The translations under genes were made by a program, and so were the position numbers. Source: Polynucleobacter finlandensis (GTDB lineage: Bacteria; Pseudomonadota; Gammaproteobacteria; Burkholderiales; Burkholderiaceae). From it: a stretch of DNA of 64,000 bases. Shown piece by piece: positions 27,136 to 38,618 of the stretch; within the stretch, counting starts at the first letter, position 1, and every line of letters begins with the position of its first letter. The stretch is from the NCBI RefSeq assembly GCF_018881755.1, contig NZ_JACVPS010000015.1, positions 1-64,000 on the forward strand, read 5' to 3'. The notes beneath the pieces are model-generated. The model was not told where the DNA came from. It did not search any database and saw nothing but the letters and a program-made list of their open reading frames with translations.

Positions 27136-28113
27136 ATGGCTGTATTTACCCCGATCGAGCTTGGCGATATCTCAGACTGGATCGCGCGGGACTTCAATAT
27201 TGGCGAGGCTACTGCTATTCGCGGTATTCATGGCGGCATCGAGAATTCCAACTTTTTCTTAGATACCGTTCTTGATGGCAAGAAACAAGAATTTGTTTTA
27301 ACGATCTTTGAAAGATTGTCTGCAGAACAACTTCCCTACTATCTTGAACTCATGCGGCACTTGGCGGACAAAGGCATTACCGTACCAAAGCCAATCGCTA
27401 ATCAAGATGGTGCGATTTTGTTTTCCCTCAAAGGTAAGCCTGCGGCAATCGTTACCAAGCTACCCGGTCTATCGCGATTAGACCCCGAAGTGAAGCACTG
27501 CGTATTGGTGGGCGAGATGCTTGCCAAGATGCATTTAGCAGGCGCCGATTTTCCTAAAACACAAATAAACTTGCGTAGCCTTACTTGGTGGCAAAAAACA
27601 GTGCCTCAAGTCTTGGCACATTTAAATCAAAATCAACAAGATTTGCTCGCTAGCGAATTAGCCACTCAAGAAAACTTCTTCGCCTCAAGTGAATATGCCG
27701 CATTACCGCAAGGCGCAAGTCATTGCGATCTCTTTAGGGACAATGTCTTATTTGATCCGCAAGGATCTGCCGATACTTCAAAAGACCAATTGGGCGGCTT
27801 CTTTGATTTTTATTTCGCCGGCACGGATAAGTGGCTATTTGATTTGGCAGTGACGGTAAATGACTGGTGTTTGGCTAGCAACAAAAAAGATTTAGATCCT
27901 GCTCGCTTTAATGCGCTAATGGATGCCTACCAATCCGTGCGCCCACTGACTGCCGATGAAAAATCTAGCTGGTCAATGATGGTCCGCGCGGCTGCCTTGC
28001 GCTTCTGGATCTCTCGCTTGTGGGATTTTTATTTACCGCGTGATGCGCAGATGTTGACGCCGCATGACCCAAGCCATTTTGAACACATTCTTTTAAGCCG
28101 CAAAGCCATATGA
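27136..28113 (+). CDS. thrB: Homoserine kinase (ThrB type II, APH fold)
   Basis: A 325-residue kinase of the aminoglycoside-phosphotransferase fold used by Burkholderiales and Pseudomonas in place of GHMP-type ThrB. It begins MAVFTPIELGDISDWI and has GGIENSNFFLDT (near 36), the catalytic HCDLFRDNVLFD (near 197) and the metal-binding GFFDFYFAGTDKW (near 224). It makes O-phosphohomoserine for threonine synthesis. It overlaps the next gene by ATGA. Confidence 0.93.
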   Translation: MAVFTPIELGDISDWIARDFNIGEATAIRGIHGGIENSNFFLDTVLDGKKQEFVLTIFERLSAEQLPYYLELMRHLADKGITVPKPIANQDGAILFSLKGKPAAIVTKLPGLSRLDPEVKHCVLVGEMLAKMHLAGADFPKTQINLRSLTWWQKTVPQVLAHLNQNQQDLLASELATQENFFASSEYAALPQGASHCDLFRDNVLFDPQGSADTSKDQLGGFFDFYFAGTDKWLFDLAVTVNDWCLASNKKDLDPARFNALMDAYQSVRPLTADEKSSWSMMVRAAALRFWISRLWDFYLPRDAQMLTPHDPSHFEHILLSRKAI

Positions 28114-28892
28114 AACTAAACTGCGTCGCCCCTAAAGAGGGATACACCTGGATCCGCCAAGGGATTTGGCTTTTTAAGCAAAGCCCTATTGGATTTTTGA
28201 TGCTGGTCTTTATGTATGTGTTTCTTGCACAGCTTGCTGTACTCGTGCCGGTGATTGGCGTCTTTGCAGTCTTGGTTCTGACGCCGACCCTCTCCGTGGG
28301 CTTTATGACAGCGTGTCGACAGGCCATTCAAAAAGAACGTATTCGCCCCATGGTGTATTTGGCAGCACTCCAATCCACCGCGGTGGTTCGTAAAAGAATT
28401 TTGCAACTAGGTCTTGTTTACGCAGCCCTCATTCTGGCACTCAGTTTTATCCTGAGCATGCTTGTTGATTTTGAATTGCTACTTCCCCTGATGACAAGCG
28501 ATAAGCCCGTCACTCCTGAGGCTATTCGACAAATTTATTTGGTCTTGTTTTTTGGGGCCATTCTGTACATTCCGGTAGCGATGCTGATGTGGTTCTCGCC
28601 GATCCTGGTGGCCTGGGAGGACATGTCGATTCCTCAAGCACTCTTCTCCAGTTGCTTAGCTTGCTGGACTAATCGCGGGGCGTTCTTTCTGTATCTTGCC
28701 ATCTGGAGCGTGGTCCTGATTGCCATTCCACTCATCATTGGGTCTGCGTTAGATGCAGTGGATCTTGGGCAGGCTGCCTCATTCATCGTCGCTCCGCTTT
28801 CAATGGCGGGACTCACTGTGATGCATTGCTCTTTCTTCGCAACATGGAAAGCCTGCTTTGCAGACAAAGAGGAAGCTACGCTCTTAGCGTAA
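28110..28892 (+). CDS. BPSS1780-family membrane protein
   Basis: 260 residues with about six membrane helices. The N-terminal WIRQGIWLFKQSPIGFLMLVF and the repeat of long hydrophobic segments match the conserved Burkholderiales family typified by BPSS1780. Function unknown. Its ATG overlaps the thrB stop (ATGA), so it is translated with thrB. It converges on uvrD, five bases apart. Confidence 0.75.
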   Translation: MKLNCVAPKEGYTWIRQGIWLFKQSPIGFLMLVFMYVFLAQLAVLVPVIGVFAVLVLTPTLSVGFMTACRQAIQKERIRPMVYLAALQSTAVVRKRILQLGLVYAALILALSFILSMLVDFELLLPLMTSDKPVTPEAIRQIYLVLFFGAILYIPVAMLMWFSPILVAWEDMSIPQALFSSCLACWTNRGAFFLYLAIWSVVLIAIPLIIGSALDAVDLGQAASFIVAPLSMAGLTVMHCSFFATWKACFADKEEATLLA

Positions 28893-28897
28893 GGTAG

Positions 28898-31297
28898 CTA
28901 GTCAATAGCACTCAGTTTCGCAATGCTCAGTTGTAACCACTTCACACCATGTCGTTTGAAGCTCACTTGAGCACGTGCATCCGCATCATTACCCTCTAAG
29001 CCGGTAACACGTCCTTCACCAAACTTGGTGTGAAATACATTTTGCCCAATCGTGAATGGATAGTTACCGCGGGGCGGTGAAACAAGTCTTTGAACTGTGG
29101 TCGAGGCAGAACCCACTCTTCCTGTGCGCGCAGGCGCTTGACCATAAGTTTGATGTCGTACTTGCTGACGCTCATTACCAGAGTCAAAAAAATCATTGGA
29201 TTCATATTCGCGTTGACGTGTATAGCCATCTTGCCAAGTTGATCCTGAACTTCTACCGCTGCCACCCCAACGAGAATCCTTAGCCTTAGGAGTCAGCCAC
29301 TTAAGCGAATCAGCCGGCAGCTCTTCTAAGAAGCGAGATGGCATGTTGTAGCGTACTTGGCCATGCAACATGCGTGACTGAGTATGGGAGAGATACAAGC
29401 GCTCTTTAGCCCGGGTAATCGCCACATACATTAAGCGACGCTCTTCTTCTAGGCCATTGAGTTCATTCACACTATTTTCGTGTGGGAACAAGCCCTCTTC
29501 CAGGCCGGTAATGAAGACGGCAACGAATTCGAGACCTTTGGCCGAATGCACTGTCATTAACTGCACAGCATCTTGACCGGCTTGAGCCTGGTTATCACCC
29601 GCCTCTAGAGATGCATGCGATAAAAATGCTGCGAGCGGAGAAGCTGCAACCATGCCTGGCTCAGCCTCACCAGACAAGGTCGCTGCAGTAGCGTCTTGAC
29701 CATAGCCCTCTTCCGCAATGAAAGCAGTTGCGGCATTCACAAGTTCTTGCAAGTTCTCTACGCGATCTTGGCCTTCACGCTCAGTCAAATAATGCTGAAT
29801 CAAGCCACTGTTCTGAATCACAAACTCCACCGTCTCAGGCAAAGTATTGTGACGGGTTGCTTCACGCATGTGATCAACCAAGCGCACAAATCCGCTCAGT
29901 GATGTGCCCGCTTTTCCAGTCAACGTGGTGGCAGCTAAATACAGGGAACATTGCTGAGCTCTTGCCTCATCTTGCAATGCTTCAATGGATCTCGCACCAA
30001 TACCCCGGGTTGGGAAGTTCACAACGCGCGAGAAAGAAGTATCGTCGTTTGGATTCTCCAAAAGACGTAAGTAGGCTAGTGCATGTTTAATTTCTGCACG
30101 CTCAAAAAAGCGTAGTCCGCCATATACACGGTAAGGAATAGCGGCGGAGAACAAGGCGTGCTCAATGATGCGTGATTGCGCATTACTTCTGTACAGCAAA
30201 GCGATCTCGGTACGCTTGATGCCGCTACTCACTAAGGCTTTGATTTCATCAACCAGCCACGCCGCTTCTGCATGATCACTAGCCGCATCGTAGATTCGGA
30301 CTGGTTCGCCATGACCCGCATCGGTACGAAGATTTTTTCCCAGACGCTCAGTATTGTTAGAAATCAGATGATTGGCAGTATCTAAGATATGACCGTGCGA
30401 GCGATAGTTCTGCTCTAGCTTGACCATCATCGGATGAAATTGTTTTTCATAGAGACGCATGTTCTCTACATCAGCCCCGCGGAAGGCATAAATACTTTGA
30501 TCGTCATCACCAACAGCAAAGACGGCGCTAGTACCAGCGCCACTCACATTCGCCTTACTAGCATCATGACCAGATAGCAGTTTTAACCAGGCGTATTGGA
30601 GCGCATTGGTATCTTGAAACTCATCAATCAGAATATGACGGAAGCGTTCTTGGTAATGCGTCCGAATCGCTTCGTTATGTTTCAACAATTCATAACTACG
30701 CAATAAGAGCTCTGCAAAATCGACTACGCCCTCACGTTGACACTGTGCATCGTAGGCTTCATAGAGCTGCGCCATTTTGGCTTGGAAGTCATCACCTGAA
30801 TCTAAGTCACGCGCCCGCATTCCACGCTCTTTGGCATGGGCAATGAAATACTGCAATTGCTTGGGTGGATATTTCTCATCATCCACTTTCAAACCCTTCA
30901 AAAGGCGTTTGATAGCAGATAACTGGTCCTGGGTATCCAGAATCTGGAAAGTGGACGGTAAACCCGCATCCTTGTGATGCGCCCGCAATAAACGGTTGCA
31001 AAGACCATGAAAGGTGCCAATCCACATGCCCCGAGTATTAATGGGCAACATGGCACTCAGGCGCAACATCATCTCTTTGGCAGCCTTATTGGTGAAGGTC
31101 ACCGCCAAGACGCCAATAGGCGAAACCTGACCCGTTTGGATCAACCAGGCTATACGGGTGGTGAGGACGCGGGTTTTACCGCTACCCGCCCCAGCCAAAA
31201 TTAAGGCTGATTGGGCCTGGCCATTTTCATTTACGGGCGGGAGGGTCACTGCCTCGCGCTGTTCTGGGTTGAGGTTCGCGAGCAAGTCTGAGTACAT
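28898..31297 (-). CDS. uvrD: UvrD/PcrA-type DNA helicase
   Basis: A 799-residue superfamily-1A 3'-5' helicase. Motif I is [12 protein letters not shown] (near 35), motif II is [12 protein letters not shown] (near 225), motif III is [13 protein letters not shown], motif VI is [17 protein letters not shown] (near 615). The last 60 residues ([19 protein letters not shown]) form the Tudor-like domain of PcrA/UvrD that contacts RNA polymerase. Role: mismatch and nucleotide-excision repair. Divergent from valS by 24 bp; no ribosome site precedes the ATG. Confidence 0.93.
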   Translation of the reverse strand: MYSDLLANLNPEQREAVTLPPVNENGQAQSALILAGAGSGKTRVLTTRIAWLIQTGQVSPIGVLAVTFTNKAAKEMMLRLSAMLPINTRGMWIGTFHGLCNRLLRAHHKDAGLPSTFQILDTQDQLSAIKRLLKGLKVDDEKYPPKQLQYFIAHAKERGMRARDLDSGDDFQAKMAQLYEAYDAQCQREGVVDFAELLLRSYELLKHNEAIRTHYQERFRHILIDEFQDTNALQYAWLKLLSGHDASKANVSGAGTSAVFAVGDDDQSIYAFRGADVENMRLYEKQFHPMMVKLEQNYRSHGHILDTANHLISNNTERLGKNLRTDAGHGEPVRIYDAASDHAEAAWLVDEIKALVSSGIKRTEIALLYRSNAQSRIIEHALFSAAIPYRVYGGLRFFERAEIKHALAYLRLLENPNDDTSFSRVVNFPTRGIGARSIEALQDEARAQQCSLYLAATTLTGKAGTSLSGFVRLVDHMREATRHNTLPETVEFVIQNSGLIQHYLTEREGQDRVENLQELVNAATAFIAEEGYGQDATAATLSGEAEPGMVAASPLAAFLSHASLEAGDNQAQAGQDAVQLMTVHSAKGLEFVAVFITGLEEGLFPHENSVNELNGLEEERRLMYVAITRAKERLYLSHTQSRMLHGQVRYNMPSRFLEELPADSLKWLTPKAKDSRWGGSGRSSGSTWQDGYTRQREYESNDFFDSGNERQQVRHQTYGQAPARTGRVGSASTTVQRLVSPPRGNYPFTIGQNVFHTKFGEGRVTGLEGNDADARAQVSFKRHGVKWLQLSIAKLSAID

Positions 31298-31303
31298 CGT
31301 CCC

Positions 31304-31313
31304 AATTATAATT
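31304..31313. promoter_or_regulatory. Palindromic shared -10 of uvrD and valS
   Basis: AATTATAATT is a perfect 10-bp palindrome that contains consensus TATAAT on both strands: plus at 31307-31312 (9 nt before the valS ATG) and minus at 31310-31305 (7 nt before the uvrD ATG). Predicted start sites lie about 18-22 bp apart. No clear -35 on either side. Confidence 0.55.
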
Positions 31314-31321
31314 TGCCTCTT

Positions 31322-34213
31322 ATGCCAAATGCTTCGAATACCCCTAATTCACCAGCGAGCAGTCCAGCGGACCAGCTTGCTAAATCCTACGAACCCGCAC
31401 CCATAGAAGCGCATTGGGGGCCAGAGTGGGAAAGCAGAGGCATTGCCACAGCCTCACTCGAAGAAGGCAAGGAAGACTTTAGCGTTCAACTACCACCCCC
31501 GAATGTCACCGGTACGCTCCATATGGGTCACGCCTTTAACCAAACCATCATGGATGGCTTGGTACGACATGCTCGTATGTCCGGTAAAAATACCTTATGG
31601 GTACCCGGCACAGACCATGCTGGTATCGCCACACAAATTGTGGTTGAACGTCAGCTTGATGCGCAAAAAGTTTCTCGCCACGATTTAGGTCGTGAGAAGT
31701 TTCTAGAAAAAGTATGGGAATGGAAGGAAACTTCCGGCAACACGATTACCAACCAGATTCGTCGTCTCGGCGCCTCGATTGATTGGAGCCGTGAATATTT
31801 CACAATGGACAGCAAGATGTCCAAAGCAGTGGTTGAAGTATTTGTCCGTCTGCATGAGCAAGGGCTCATTTACCGTGGCAAACGTTTGGTCAACTGGGAT
31901 CCCGTTTTAGGAACTGCCGTTTCAGATCTGGAAGTAGTAAGCGAAGAAGAAGATGGCTCGATGTGGCACATCCACTATCCACTCACTGATGGCTCTGGCC
32001 ATCTAACGGTTGCTACTACTCGCCCAGAAACCTTATTGGGTGACGTCGCAGTGATGATCAACCCTGAAGACGAACGCTATAAGCATCTTATTGGTAAATC
32101 AGTCAATCTACCGCTGTGCAATCGCGAGATTCCCATCATTGCCGATGACTATGTTGATTTGAACTTTGGTACCGGCGTGGTGAAGGTAACCCCTGCTCAT
32201 GACTTTAATGACTATGCAGTCGGTCAACGCCATCAATTGCCACTCATCAATATCCTGACCTTGGATGCCAAGATTAATGAGAATGCACCTACCGTGTATC
32301 AAGGTATGGAGCGTTTTGCCGCTCGCAAACAAATCGTTACTGATTTAGATGCTGCAGGCCTCTTAGAAAAAGTACAGCCCCATAAATTAATGGTGCCTCG
32401 CGGCGACCGCACTCAAACGATCATTGAGCCGATGCTCACAGATCAATGGTTTGTGGCAATGTCCAAACCAAGTCCTGATAATCAATATCAGCCAGGTTCA
32501 TCGATTGCCGGCGCTGCATTAGATGCGGTTACCAAAGGTGACATCAAACTTGTCCCAGAAAACTGGATCAACACTTACACCCAATGGCTCGAAAATATTC
32601 AAGACTGGTGTATCTCGCGTCAACTGTGGTGGGGCCATCAAATCCCAGCCTGGTATGGTGAAGATGGCCAAATCTTTGTGGCACGCTCTGCAGAAGAAGC
32701 CAAAACCAAAGCTGTAGCTGCAGGCTATAGCGGCGCTCTAAATCGCGATCCTGATGTACTTGATACCTGGTTTAGCTCAGCGCTTGTCCCCTTCAGCTCA
32801 TTGGGCTGGCCAGAACACACTCCTGAACTCAAGCACTTCTTGCCCTCATCTGTATTGGTTACTGGCTTTGACATCATCTTTTTCTGGGTAGCGCGCATGG
32901 TCATGATGACCTGCCACTTCACTGGTAAGGTGCCATTCCATACTGTTTATGTTCACGGCTTGGTGCGAGACTCCGAAGGCCAGAAGATGAGTAAGTCCAA
33001 GGGCAACACTTTGGACCCAATTGATCTAATTGACGGTATCAAAATTGAAGAGTTAGTTGGTAAAAGAACCTCTGGCTTGATGAATCCAAAACAAGCTGAA
33101 AGTATTGGCAAGAAAACCAAGAAAGAATTTCCGGAAGGCATTCCTGCATTTGGTACTGATGCCCTACGTTTTACTTTTGCATCTCTTGCTTCACTAGGTC
33201 GCAATATCAACTTTGATCAGAAACGCTGCGAAGGTTATCGCAACTTCTGCAACAAACTCTGGAATGCCACCCGCTTCGTTCTCATGAACTGCCCAGGTGG
33301 CGATGAAGAAAATGGTCTTGCACCTTGTGATAATCAATGTGGTCCAGAAGGCTACTTAGACTTCTCTCCTGCAGATCGTTGGATTGTTTCTTTATTACAA
33401 AGAACCGAAGCCGATGTTGCTAAAGGTTTTGAAAACTACCGCTTTGACAATATTGCCTCAAGCATCTACCAATTTGTTTGGGATGAGTACTGTGACTGGT
33501 ACCTTGAACTGGCCAAGGTGCAACTGCAAACTGGTACGCCAGCACAGCAACGCGCAACGCGTCGCACCTTACTCCGTGTTCTGGAAACCATCTTGCGTAT
33601 GGCACATCCATTAATTCCATTTATCACGGAAACACTCTGGCAAACCGTTGCCCCAATATCTGGCAAAGAACTTGTCAAGCAAGAAAAGCAAACCATTGCA
33701 TTACAGCCTTATCCAGTTTCTCAGCCCGAGAAAATGGATGAGCAGAGTGAGGTATGGGTTGCTCAAATTAAAGCTATTGTGGATGCCTGCAGAAACCTGC
33801 GGGGCGAAATGCAAGTCCCCCCCGGACAAAAAGTACCGCTCTGGATTAGCGGTCCCGAGGCACTATTGAAGCAAGCCACCCCTTACCTCACTGCTTTAGC
33901 TAAATTATCTGAAGTCAAAATCTACACCGATGAGTCCGCCCTAGAGAAAGATGCCCCTGGAGCACCAATGGCTCTAGTGGGCAGTATGAAACTACTATTA
34001 AAAATTGAGGTTGATGTAGCTGCAGAGAGGGTGCGCCTAAGTAAAGAAATTGAGCGCATTGCAAATGAAATTATCAAAGCACGCATTAAACTTGATAATG
34101 AAAGCTTTGTAGCTCGCGCCCCGACTGAGGTCGTAGCCCAAGAAAAACAACGGCTTGTAGTATTTGAACAAAACCATGAGAAGCTTGTTACACAACTAGA
34201 TCGATTGAAATAA
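31322..34213 (+). CDS. valS: Valyl-tRNA synthetase
   Basis: 963 residues from ATG 31322 (a TTG at 31313 is inside the -10 region). A class I synthetase with HIGH-type site [13 protein letters not shown] (near 50), the CP1 editing domain (about 200-350), KMSKSKG near 560, and a C-terminal coiled coil ([18 protein letters not shown], last 70 residues) that binds tRNA. It charges tRNA-Val. galU starts 19 bp after it and is probably cotranscribed. Confidence 0.97.
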   Translation: MPNASNTPNSPASSPADQLAKSYEPAPIEAHWGPEWESRGIATASLEEGKEDFSVQLPPPNVTGTLHMGHAFNQTIMDGLVRHARMSGKNTLWVPGTDHAGIATQIVVERQLDAQKVSRHDLGREKFLEKVWEWKETSGNTITNQIRRLGASIDWSREYFTMDSKMSKAVVEVFVRLHEQGLIYRGKRLVNWDPVLGTAVSDLEVVSEEEDGSMWHIHYPLTDGSGHLTVATTRPETLLGDVAVMINPEDERYKHLIGKSVNLPLCNREIPIIADDYVDLNFGTGVVKVTPAHDFNDYAVGQRHQLPLINILTLDAKINENAPTVYQGMERFAARKQIVTDLDAAGLLEKVQPHKLMVPRGDRTQTIIEPMLTDQWFVAMSKPSPDNQYQPGSSIAGAALDAVTKGDIKLVPENWINTYTQWLENIQDWCISRQLWWGHQIPAWYGEDGQIFVARSAEEAKTKAVAAGYSGALNRDPDVLDTWFSSALVPFSSLGWPEHTPELKHFLPSSVLVTGFDIIFFWVARMVMMTCHFTGKVPFHTVYVHGLVRDSEGQKMSKSKGNTLDPIDLIDGIKIEELVGKRTSGLMNPKQAESIGKKTKKEFPEGIPAFGTDALRFTFASLASLGRNINFDQKRCEGYRNFCNKLWNATRFVLMNCPGGDEENGLAPCDNQCGPEGYLDFSPADRWIVSLLQRTEADVAKGFENYRFDNIASSIYQFVWDEYCDWYLELAKVQLQTGTPAQQRATRRTLLRVLETILRMAHPLIPFITETLWQTVAPISGKELVKQEKQTIALQPYPVSQPEKMDEQSEVWVAQIKAIVDACRNLRGEMQVPPGQKVPLWISGPEALLKQATPYLTALAKLSEVKIYTDESALEKDAPGAPMALVGSMKLLLKIEVDVAAERVRLSKEIERIANEIIKARIKLDNESFVARAPTEVVAQEKQRLVVFEQNHEKLVTQLDRLK

Positions 34214-34232
34214 TAAGAGAGCTAAATTCGAA

Positions 34233-35117
34233 ATGTCTATGAATACCAAAGCAGTTACTAAAGCAGTTTTTCCTGTTGCTGGCTTAGGCACTCGTTTCTT
34301 GCCGGCTACTAAAGCCAGTCCCAAGGAAATGCTGAATGTGGTTGATAAGCCGCTGATTCAATATGCGGTTGAAGAGGCAATTGCCGCCGGCATTACTGAA
34401 ATGATTTTCGTTACCGGTCGCAGCAAACGTGCGATTGAAGACCATTTTGATAAAGCCTATGAATTAGAAGCAGAGTTAGAGGCTAAGAATAAAAAAGAAT
34501 TACTCGAAATTGTTCGCAGCGTTAAGCCAAGTCATGTGGATTGCGTATACGTTCGCCAGCCAGAAGCTCTGGGCCTGGGCCATGCCGTTTTATGTGCAGA
34601 AAAGTTAGTGCGGGATGAACCCTTTGCAGTGATCTTGGCTGATGACTTATTGGATGGAAACCCACCTGTTCTCAAGCAAATGCTTAAAGTCTTTGATGAG
34701 CAAAACGGCTCAGTATTGGCTGTAGAAAAAATTGACCCTGCCAAAAGCAGCTCTTATGGCATTGTGTCGGGGAATGAAGTTAGCAAAGGCATCTACCGCC
34801 TCAATGGCATCGTAGAGAAGCCGCAACCAAAAGACGCTCCATCAAACTTAGCAGTAGTTGGTCGCTACGTTTTATCTTCTGAGATCTTTAGACATATTCG
34901 CAATCTCAAGCCAGGTGCTGGCGGAGAGATTCAGCTCACTGATGCGATTGCCGCATTGCTCAAAGAAGAGCCTGTATTTGCTTATGAATACGATGGTGTG
35001 CGCTATGACTGCGGTAGCAAAATTGGCTTGCTCAAAGCTTCTGTGGAATTTGCTTTACGTCATCCAGAAGTGAAGGATGATTTCGCTGCTTACTTAAAGA
35101 GTCGCTCTTTAGGCTAA
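34233..35117 (+). CDS. galU: UTP-glucose-1-phosphate uridylyltransferase
   Basis: 294 residues. The nucleotide-binding loop is [17 protein letters not shown] (17-33), with the [13 protein letters not shown] segment near 104 and DDLLDG near 132. It makes UDP-glucose for cell-envelope sugars. GAGAG upstream is the ribosome site. Convergent with the tusA-like gene. Confidence 0.96.
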   Translation: MSMNTKAVTKAVFPVAGLGTRFLPATKASPKEMLNVVDKPLIQYAVEEAIAAGITEMIFVTGRSKRAIEDHFDKAYELEAELEAKNKKELLEIVRSVKPSHVDCVYVRQPEALGLGHAVLCAEKLVRDEPFAVILADDLLDGNPPVLKQMLKVFDEQNGSVLAVEKIDPAKSSSYGIVSGNEVSKGIYRLNGIVEKPQPKDAPSNLAVVGRYVLSSEIFRHIRNLKPGAGGEIQLTDAIAALLKEEPVFAYEYDGVRYDCGSKIGLLKASVEFALRHPEVKDDFAAYLKSRSLG

Positions 35118-35145
35118 GCAGTCTATCTTTTCGTCTGTCTTTCGC

Positions 35146-35391
35146 CTATCTTCTCTTGAGGAAGAAAACCAAGATATTGCCTTCATTGGCAGTTGCGATG
35201 AGCTCATTACCTGTCTGTTTAGCAAAGGCAGGGAAGTCATGAGCGGCGCCAGCATCGGTTGCCTTAATCTTCAGGACTTCACCTGACTGCATCGTTGCTA
35301 AAGCTTTCTTGGTGCGCAAAATAGGTAGTGGGCAATTCATGCCAATGGCATCTACCTCTGCGTTAAATACGATATTGCTGATTTCGGTCAT
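35146..35391 (-). CDS. TusA-family sulfurtransferase
   Basis: 81 residues from ATG 35391. The active-site CPxP motif is [12 protein letters not shown] with Cys20. Small cytoplasmic TusA/SirA/YeeD-type proteins carry persulfide sulfur for tRNA thiolation or cofactor synthesis. The ATG overlaps the alaS TGA as ATGA, so translation is coupled to alaS, a placement consistent with a tRNA-related role, though that is inference. Confidence 0.88.
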   Translation of the reverse strand: MTEISNIVFNAEVDAIGMNCPLPILRTKKALATMQSGEVLKIKATDAGAAHDFPAFAKQTGNELIATANEGNILVFFLKRR

Positions 35392-38012
35392 TTGCTTGCA
35401 ACCCAATCTTTAACGCCCGCTAAAGCGGCCCCCAAGGCTGCAGGATTATTTCCGCCGGCCATTGCCATTTCTGGCTTGCCGCCGCCTTTGCCACCCACCT
35501 GCAAGGCTACGAAATTGACGAGGTCACCAGCCTTTACCTTACCAATGGCATCGGCAGTCACACCGGCCACCAAACTCACCTTATCGCCCTGCACAGAGGC
35601 CAACACAATGGCAGCAGTCTTCAGTTTTGCTTTGAGGGCATCCATGGTTTCTCGTAAGACTTGCGCATCAGCACCATCTAAACGAGCAGCCAAGACCTTG
35701 ATGCCGTTGACATCCACTGCTTGGGTAGCCAACTCATCACCTTGACTAGCAGCAAACTTAGAGTTCACTTTCTCCAACTCACGCTCAGCTTGACGCAAAC
35801 TGTCTTGCAGTTGGGTCACGCGATTGACTAAGTCTCCAGGGTGGGTTTTGAGTACAGCAGCAGCTTCGTTAATCTTGTCTTCAAGATCTTGCAAGAAGTG
35901 CAAAGCATTTTGTCCAGTAACCGCCTCAACGCGACGAATACCAGCAGCCACACCACTTTCTGAAACAATCTTGAGGCTACCGATATCACCAGTGCGTTCT
36001 ACGTGCGTACCGCCACAAAGTTCTTTTGAGCTACCAATTTCTAGTACGCGTACTTCATCACCATATTTCTCACCAAAGAGCATCATGGCGCCAGTCTTCT
36101 GGGCATCATCTAAAAACATCACTTTTGCTGAAGTTGCAGCATTGGTCAAAATCTCACGATTGACAATATCTTCAACTTGTCTAATCTGGGCAGCAGTAAT
36201 GGGTGCGTTATGCGTAAAGTCGAAGCGGGTCTTACTCGCATCAACTAAAGAGCCTTTTTGTTGCACGTGATCGCCTAAGATTTCACGTAAAGCTTTATGC
36301 AGAATATGGGTAGCGCTATGATTGCGCATGGTCTCGGTTCTTAGTTGCACATCGACCAGCGCATTGATGGAATCGCCCACCTTAAGTTCACCTTCAGCCA
36401 CTTCACCTTGGTGACCAAATACATCAGCCTGAATCTTGAAAGTATCCTCAACCGTAAAGCGCACACCTTCATTGCGTAACTCACCTTTGTCGCCCACTTG
36501 GCCGCCTGACTCAGCATAGAAAGGCGTGCTATCCAAGACAACGACTGCAGCATCGCCCGCCTTAACGGATGGGACTGATGAGCCATCCAGATACAGCGCC
36601 GTTACCTTTGCGCCCTCATGTTTTAAGCTGTCATAACCGTGGAACTGCGTTGGTTTACCTGAGTATTCCAGGCCCTGAGCCACTTTGAACTTACCGGCAG
36701 CCCTGGCTTGATCGCGCTGCTTTTGCATCGCTACTTCAAAACCTTGCGCATCGACAGTAACATCGCGCTCGCGACAGACGTCTGCGGTTAAATCCAATGG
36801 GAAGCCAAAGGTGTCATGCAAACGGAATGCAGTTTCACCATCGACCACTTTTGCACCGCCGGCCAAAGCGCCTTCCAATATTTCCATGCCATTAGCAATC
36901 GTCTGAAAGAAGCGTTCTTCTTCTTGCTTGAGCACTTCACTCACCTTGTCTTGTGCAGCACGTAGTTCTGGATAGGCTTCGCCCATTTCTTTAACGAGGG
37001 CTGGCACTAGTTGATAGAAGAATGGTTTGCGTGCACCCAATTTATAACCATGACGAATCGCACGACGGGCAATACGACGCAGGACATAACCACGACCAGC
37101 GTTACCAGGGATCACGCCATCTACCACCACAAAACTACAGGCTCGGATGTGATCAGCAATCACCTTGAGTGACGGACTCTCCGCATCACAATTTCCTCCG
37201 CCAGCGGCATCTACCGCCTCTTTTGCGGCTTTGAGCAAATTAACAAACAGATCGATTTCATAGTTGGAATGAACCTTCTGCAAGATTGCGGCAATACGTT
37301 CAAGGCCCATACCAGTATCAACGCTAGGCTTAGGCAGTAGATGCATATTGCCCGCTTCATCACGGTTGTATTGCATGAACACATTATTCCAAATCTCAAT
37401 GAAGCGATCGCCATCTTCATCTGGACTGCCTGGAGGGCCGCCGGGAATATGTTCACCGTGATCGTAAAAAATCTCAGTGCAAGGACCGCAAGGGCCTGTA
37501 TCGCCCATCATCCAAAAATTGTCGGATGCATAACGCGCACCTTTGTTATCACCAATCCGAATGATGCGATCAGCTGGTACGCCAATTTGATCTTTCCAAA
37601 TCGCATATGCCTCGTCATCTTCGGCATAGACCGTCACTAAGAGTTTTTCTTTGGGAAGCTTAAAAACTTCCGTTAATAAATCCCAAGCAAATTGAATGGC
37701 GTCTTTCTTGAAATAGTCGCCAAAAGAGAAATTACCTAACATCTCAAAAAAGGTATGGTGACGGGCTGTGTAGCCCACGTTATCCAAGTCATTATGTTTG
37801 CCACCAGCCCGGATGCATTTTTGGGCAGTTGTCGCGCGGGTATAGGGGCGCTTATCAAAGCCCAAAAACACGTCTTTAAACTGGTTCATCCCTGCATTGG
37901 TAAATAGCAGCGTGGGGTCATCCCCCGGTACCACTGGGCTGGATGGGACGATTTGGTGGCCTTTGGCGGCAAAGAAGTCCAGGTAGGCCTGGCGAATTTG
38001 GGAAACTTTCAT
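35388..38012 (-). CDS. alaS: Alanyl-tRNA synthetase
   Basis: 874 residues from ATG 38012 ([19 protein letters not shown]). Class II catalytic domain in the first 400 residues; editing domain with [11 protein letters not shown] (near 565) and [13 protein letters not shown] (near 665), the four zinc ligands; the C-terminal C-Ala domain ends with a Gly-rich [13 protein letters not shown]. It charges and proofreads tRNA-Ala. A -10 hexamer lies 7 nt before the start and there is no ribosome site. Confidence 0.97.
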   Translation of the reverse strand: MKVSQIRQAYLDFFAAKGHQIVPSSPVVPGDDPTLLFTNAGMNQFKDVFLGFDKRPYTRATTAQKCIRAGGKHNDLDNVGYTARHHTFFEMLGNFSFGDYFKKDAIQFAWDLLTEVFKLPKEKLLVTVYAEDDEAYAIWKDQIGVPADRIIRIGDNKGARYASDNFWMMGDTGPCGPCTEIFYDHGEHIPGGPPGSPDEDGDRFIEIWNNVFMQYNRDEAGNMHLLPKPSVDTGMGLERIAAILQKVHSNYEIDLFVNLLKAAKEAVDAAGGGNCDAESPSLKVIADHIRACSFVVVDGVIPGNAGRGYVLRRIARRAIRHGYKLGARKPFFYQLVPALVKEMGEAYPELRAAQDKVSEVLKQEEERFFQTIANGMEILEGALAGGAKVVDGETAFRLHDTFGFPLDLTADVCRERDVTVDAQGFEVAMQKQRDQARAAGKFKVAQGLEYSGKPTQFHGYDSLKHEGAKVTALYLDGSSVPSVKAGDAAVVVLDSTPFYAESGGQVGDKGELRNEGVRFTVEDTFKIQADVFGHQGEVAEGELKVGDSINALVDVQLRTETMRNHSATHILHKALREILGDHVQQKGSLVDASKTRFDFTHNAPITAAQIRQVEDIVNREILTNAATSAKVMFLDDAQKTGAMMLFGEKYGDEVRVLEIGSSKELCGGTHVERTGDIGSLKIVSESGVAAGIRRVEAVTGQNALHFLQDLEDKINEAAAVLKTHPGDLVNRVTQLQDSLRQAERELEKVNSKFAASQGDELATQAVDVNGIKVLAARLDGADAQVLRETMDALKAKLKTAAIVLASVQGDKVSLVAGVTADAIGKVKAGDLVNFVALQVGGKGGGKPEMAMAGGNNPAALGAALAGVKDWVASK

Positions 38013-38019
38013 GGGAATA

Positions 38020-38048
38020 ATTATCGCATTCGCACCAGTGCAGGGCAA
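38020..38048 (-). promoter_or_regulatory. alaS promoter with inverted repeat in the spacer
   Basis: Minus strand: TTGCCC (38048-38043), 17-bp spacer, GATAAT (38025-38020) preceded by TGC (extended -10). The spacer contains GCACTGGTGC (38041-38032), a 4-2-4 inverted repeat. The -10 ends 7 nt before the ATG, so the transcript would begin at or next to the start codon. Confidence 0.55.
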
Positions 38049-38138
38049 ACCCTAGACAAGATACCCCCCTACCTGCCTTACAATCGCACAACATCAATAA
38101 ATAAATCGGCACAAATGTCGATGAACAAGGAGCGCAAC

Positions 38139-38600
38139 TTGAATATCCGCAATCAAAAAGACTTTGGTGCAGGGATCATGTATATGGTCATCGGCCTATT
38201 CTTTACCTTTGTAGCCTTGCAATACCAAATGGGCACACCCGCCAAAATGGGCCCAGGCTATTTCCCATTGTGGCTTGGCATTCTCATGACAGCCTTAGGC
38301 CTGCTCATTTTGGTGAAATCTCTCAGCGCTAAAGCAGCGATTGAAAAGATTCCCAAGTTTGACTGGAAAATCATTGGCATGATTACTGGCTCTGTCGTTC
38401 TTTACGGCATCCTTTTGCCAACAATGGGCTTTATTATTGCGATTGCCGTCTTGGTATTTATGTCTGCTAGCGCCAGTCATGAGTTTCATTGGAAAGGCAC
38501 TTTAGTCAATGCGATTGTCCTGATTGTCTTTACCTACTCCGTATTTGTGCTGGGTCTGAAGCTTCAGTTCCCATTGCTACCTTTCTTTCTTCAACAATAA
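38139..38600 (+). CDS. tctB: Tripartite tricarboxylate transporter small permease TctB
   Basis: About 153 residues with four hydrophobic segments, typical for the 12-14 kDa TctB subunit. The start is most likely the TTG at 38139: AAGGAG stands exactly 6 nt before it, and the resulting N-terminus (NIRNQKDFGAGIM) matches the family. The ATGs at 38115 and 38121 lie upstream of that ribosome site and have none of their own. A possible promoter (TACAAT at 38079) precedes it. It pairs with TctA next door. Confidence 0.85.
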   Translation: MNIRNQKDFGAGIMYMVIGLFFTFVALQYQMGTPAKMGPGYFPLWLGILMTALGLLILVKSLSAKAAIEKIPKFDWKIIGMITGSVVLYGILLPTMGFIIAIAVLVFMSASASHEFHWKGTLVNAIVLIVFTYSVFVLGLKLQFPLLPFFLQQ

Positions 38601-38618
38601 CGAACCCGGACTCTAAAA

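Noticed and set aside
38053..38084. tctB promoter TAGACA/TACAAT
   Set aside because: The -10 is plausible but the spacer is 20 bp, so the pair is too weak to list as a feature.
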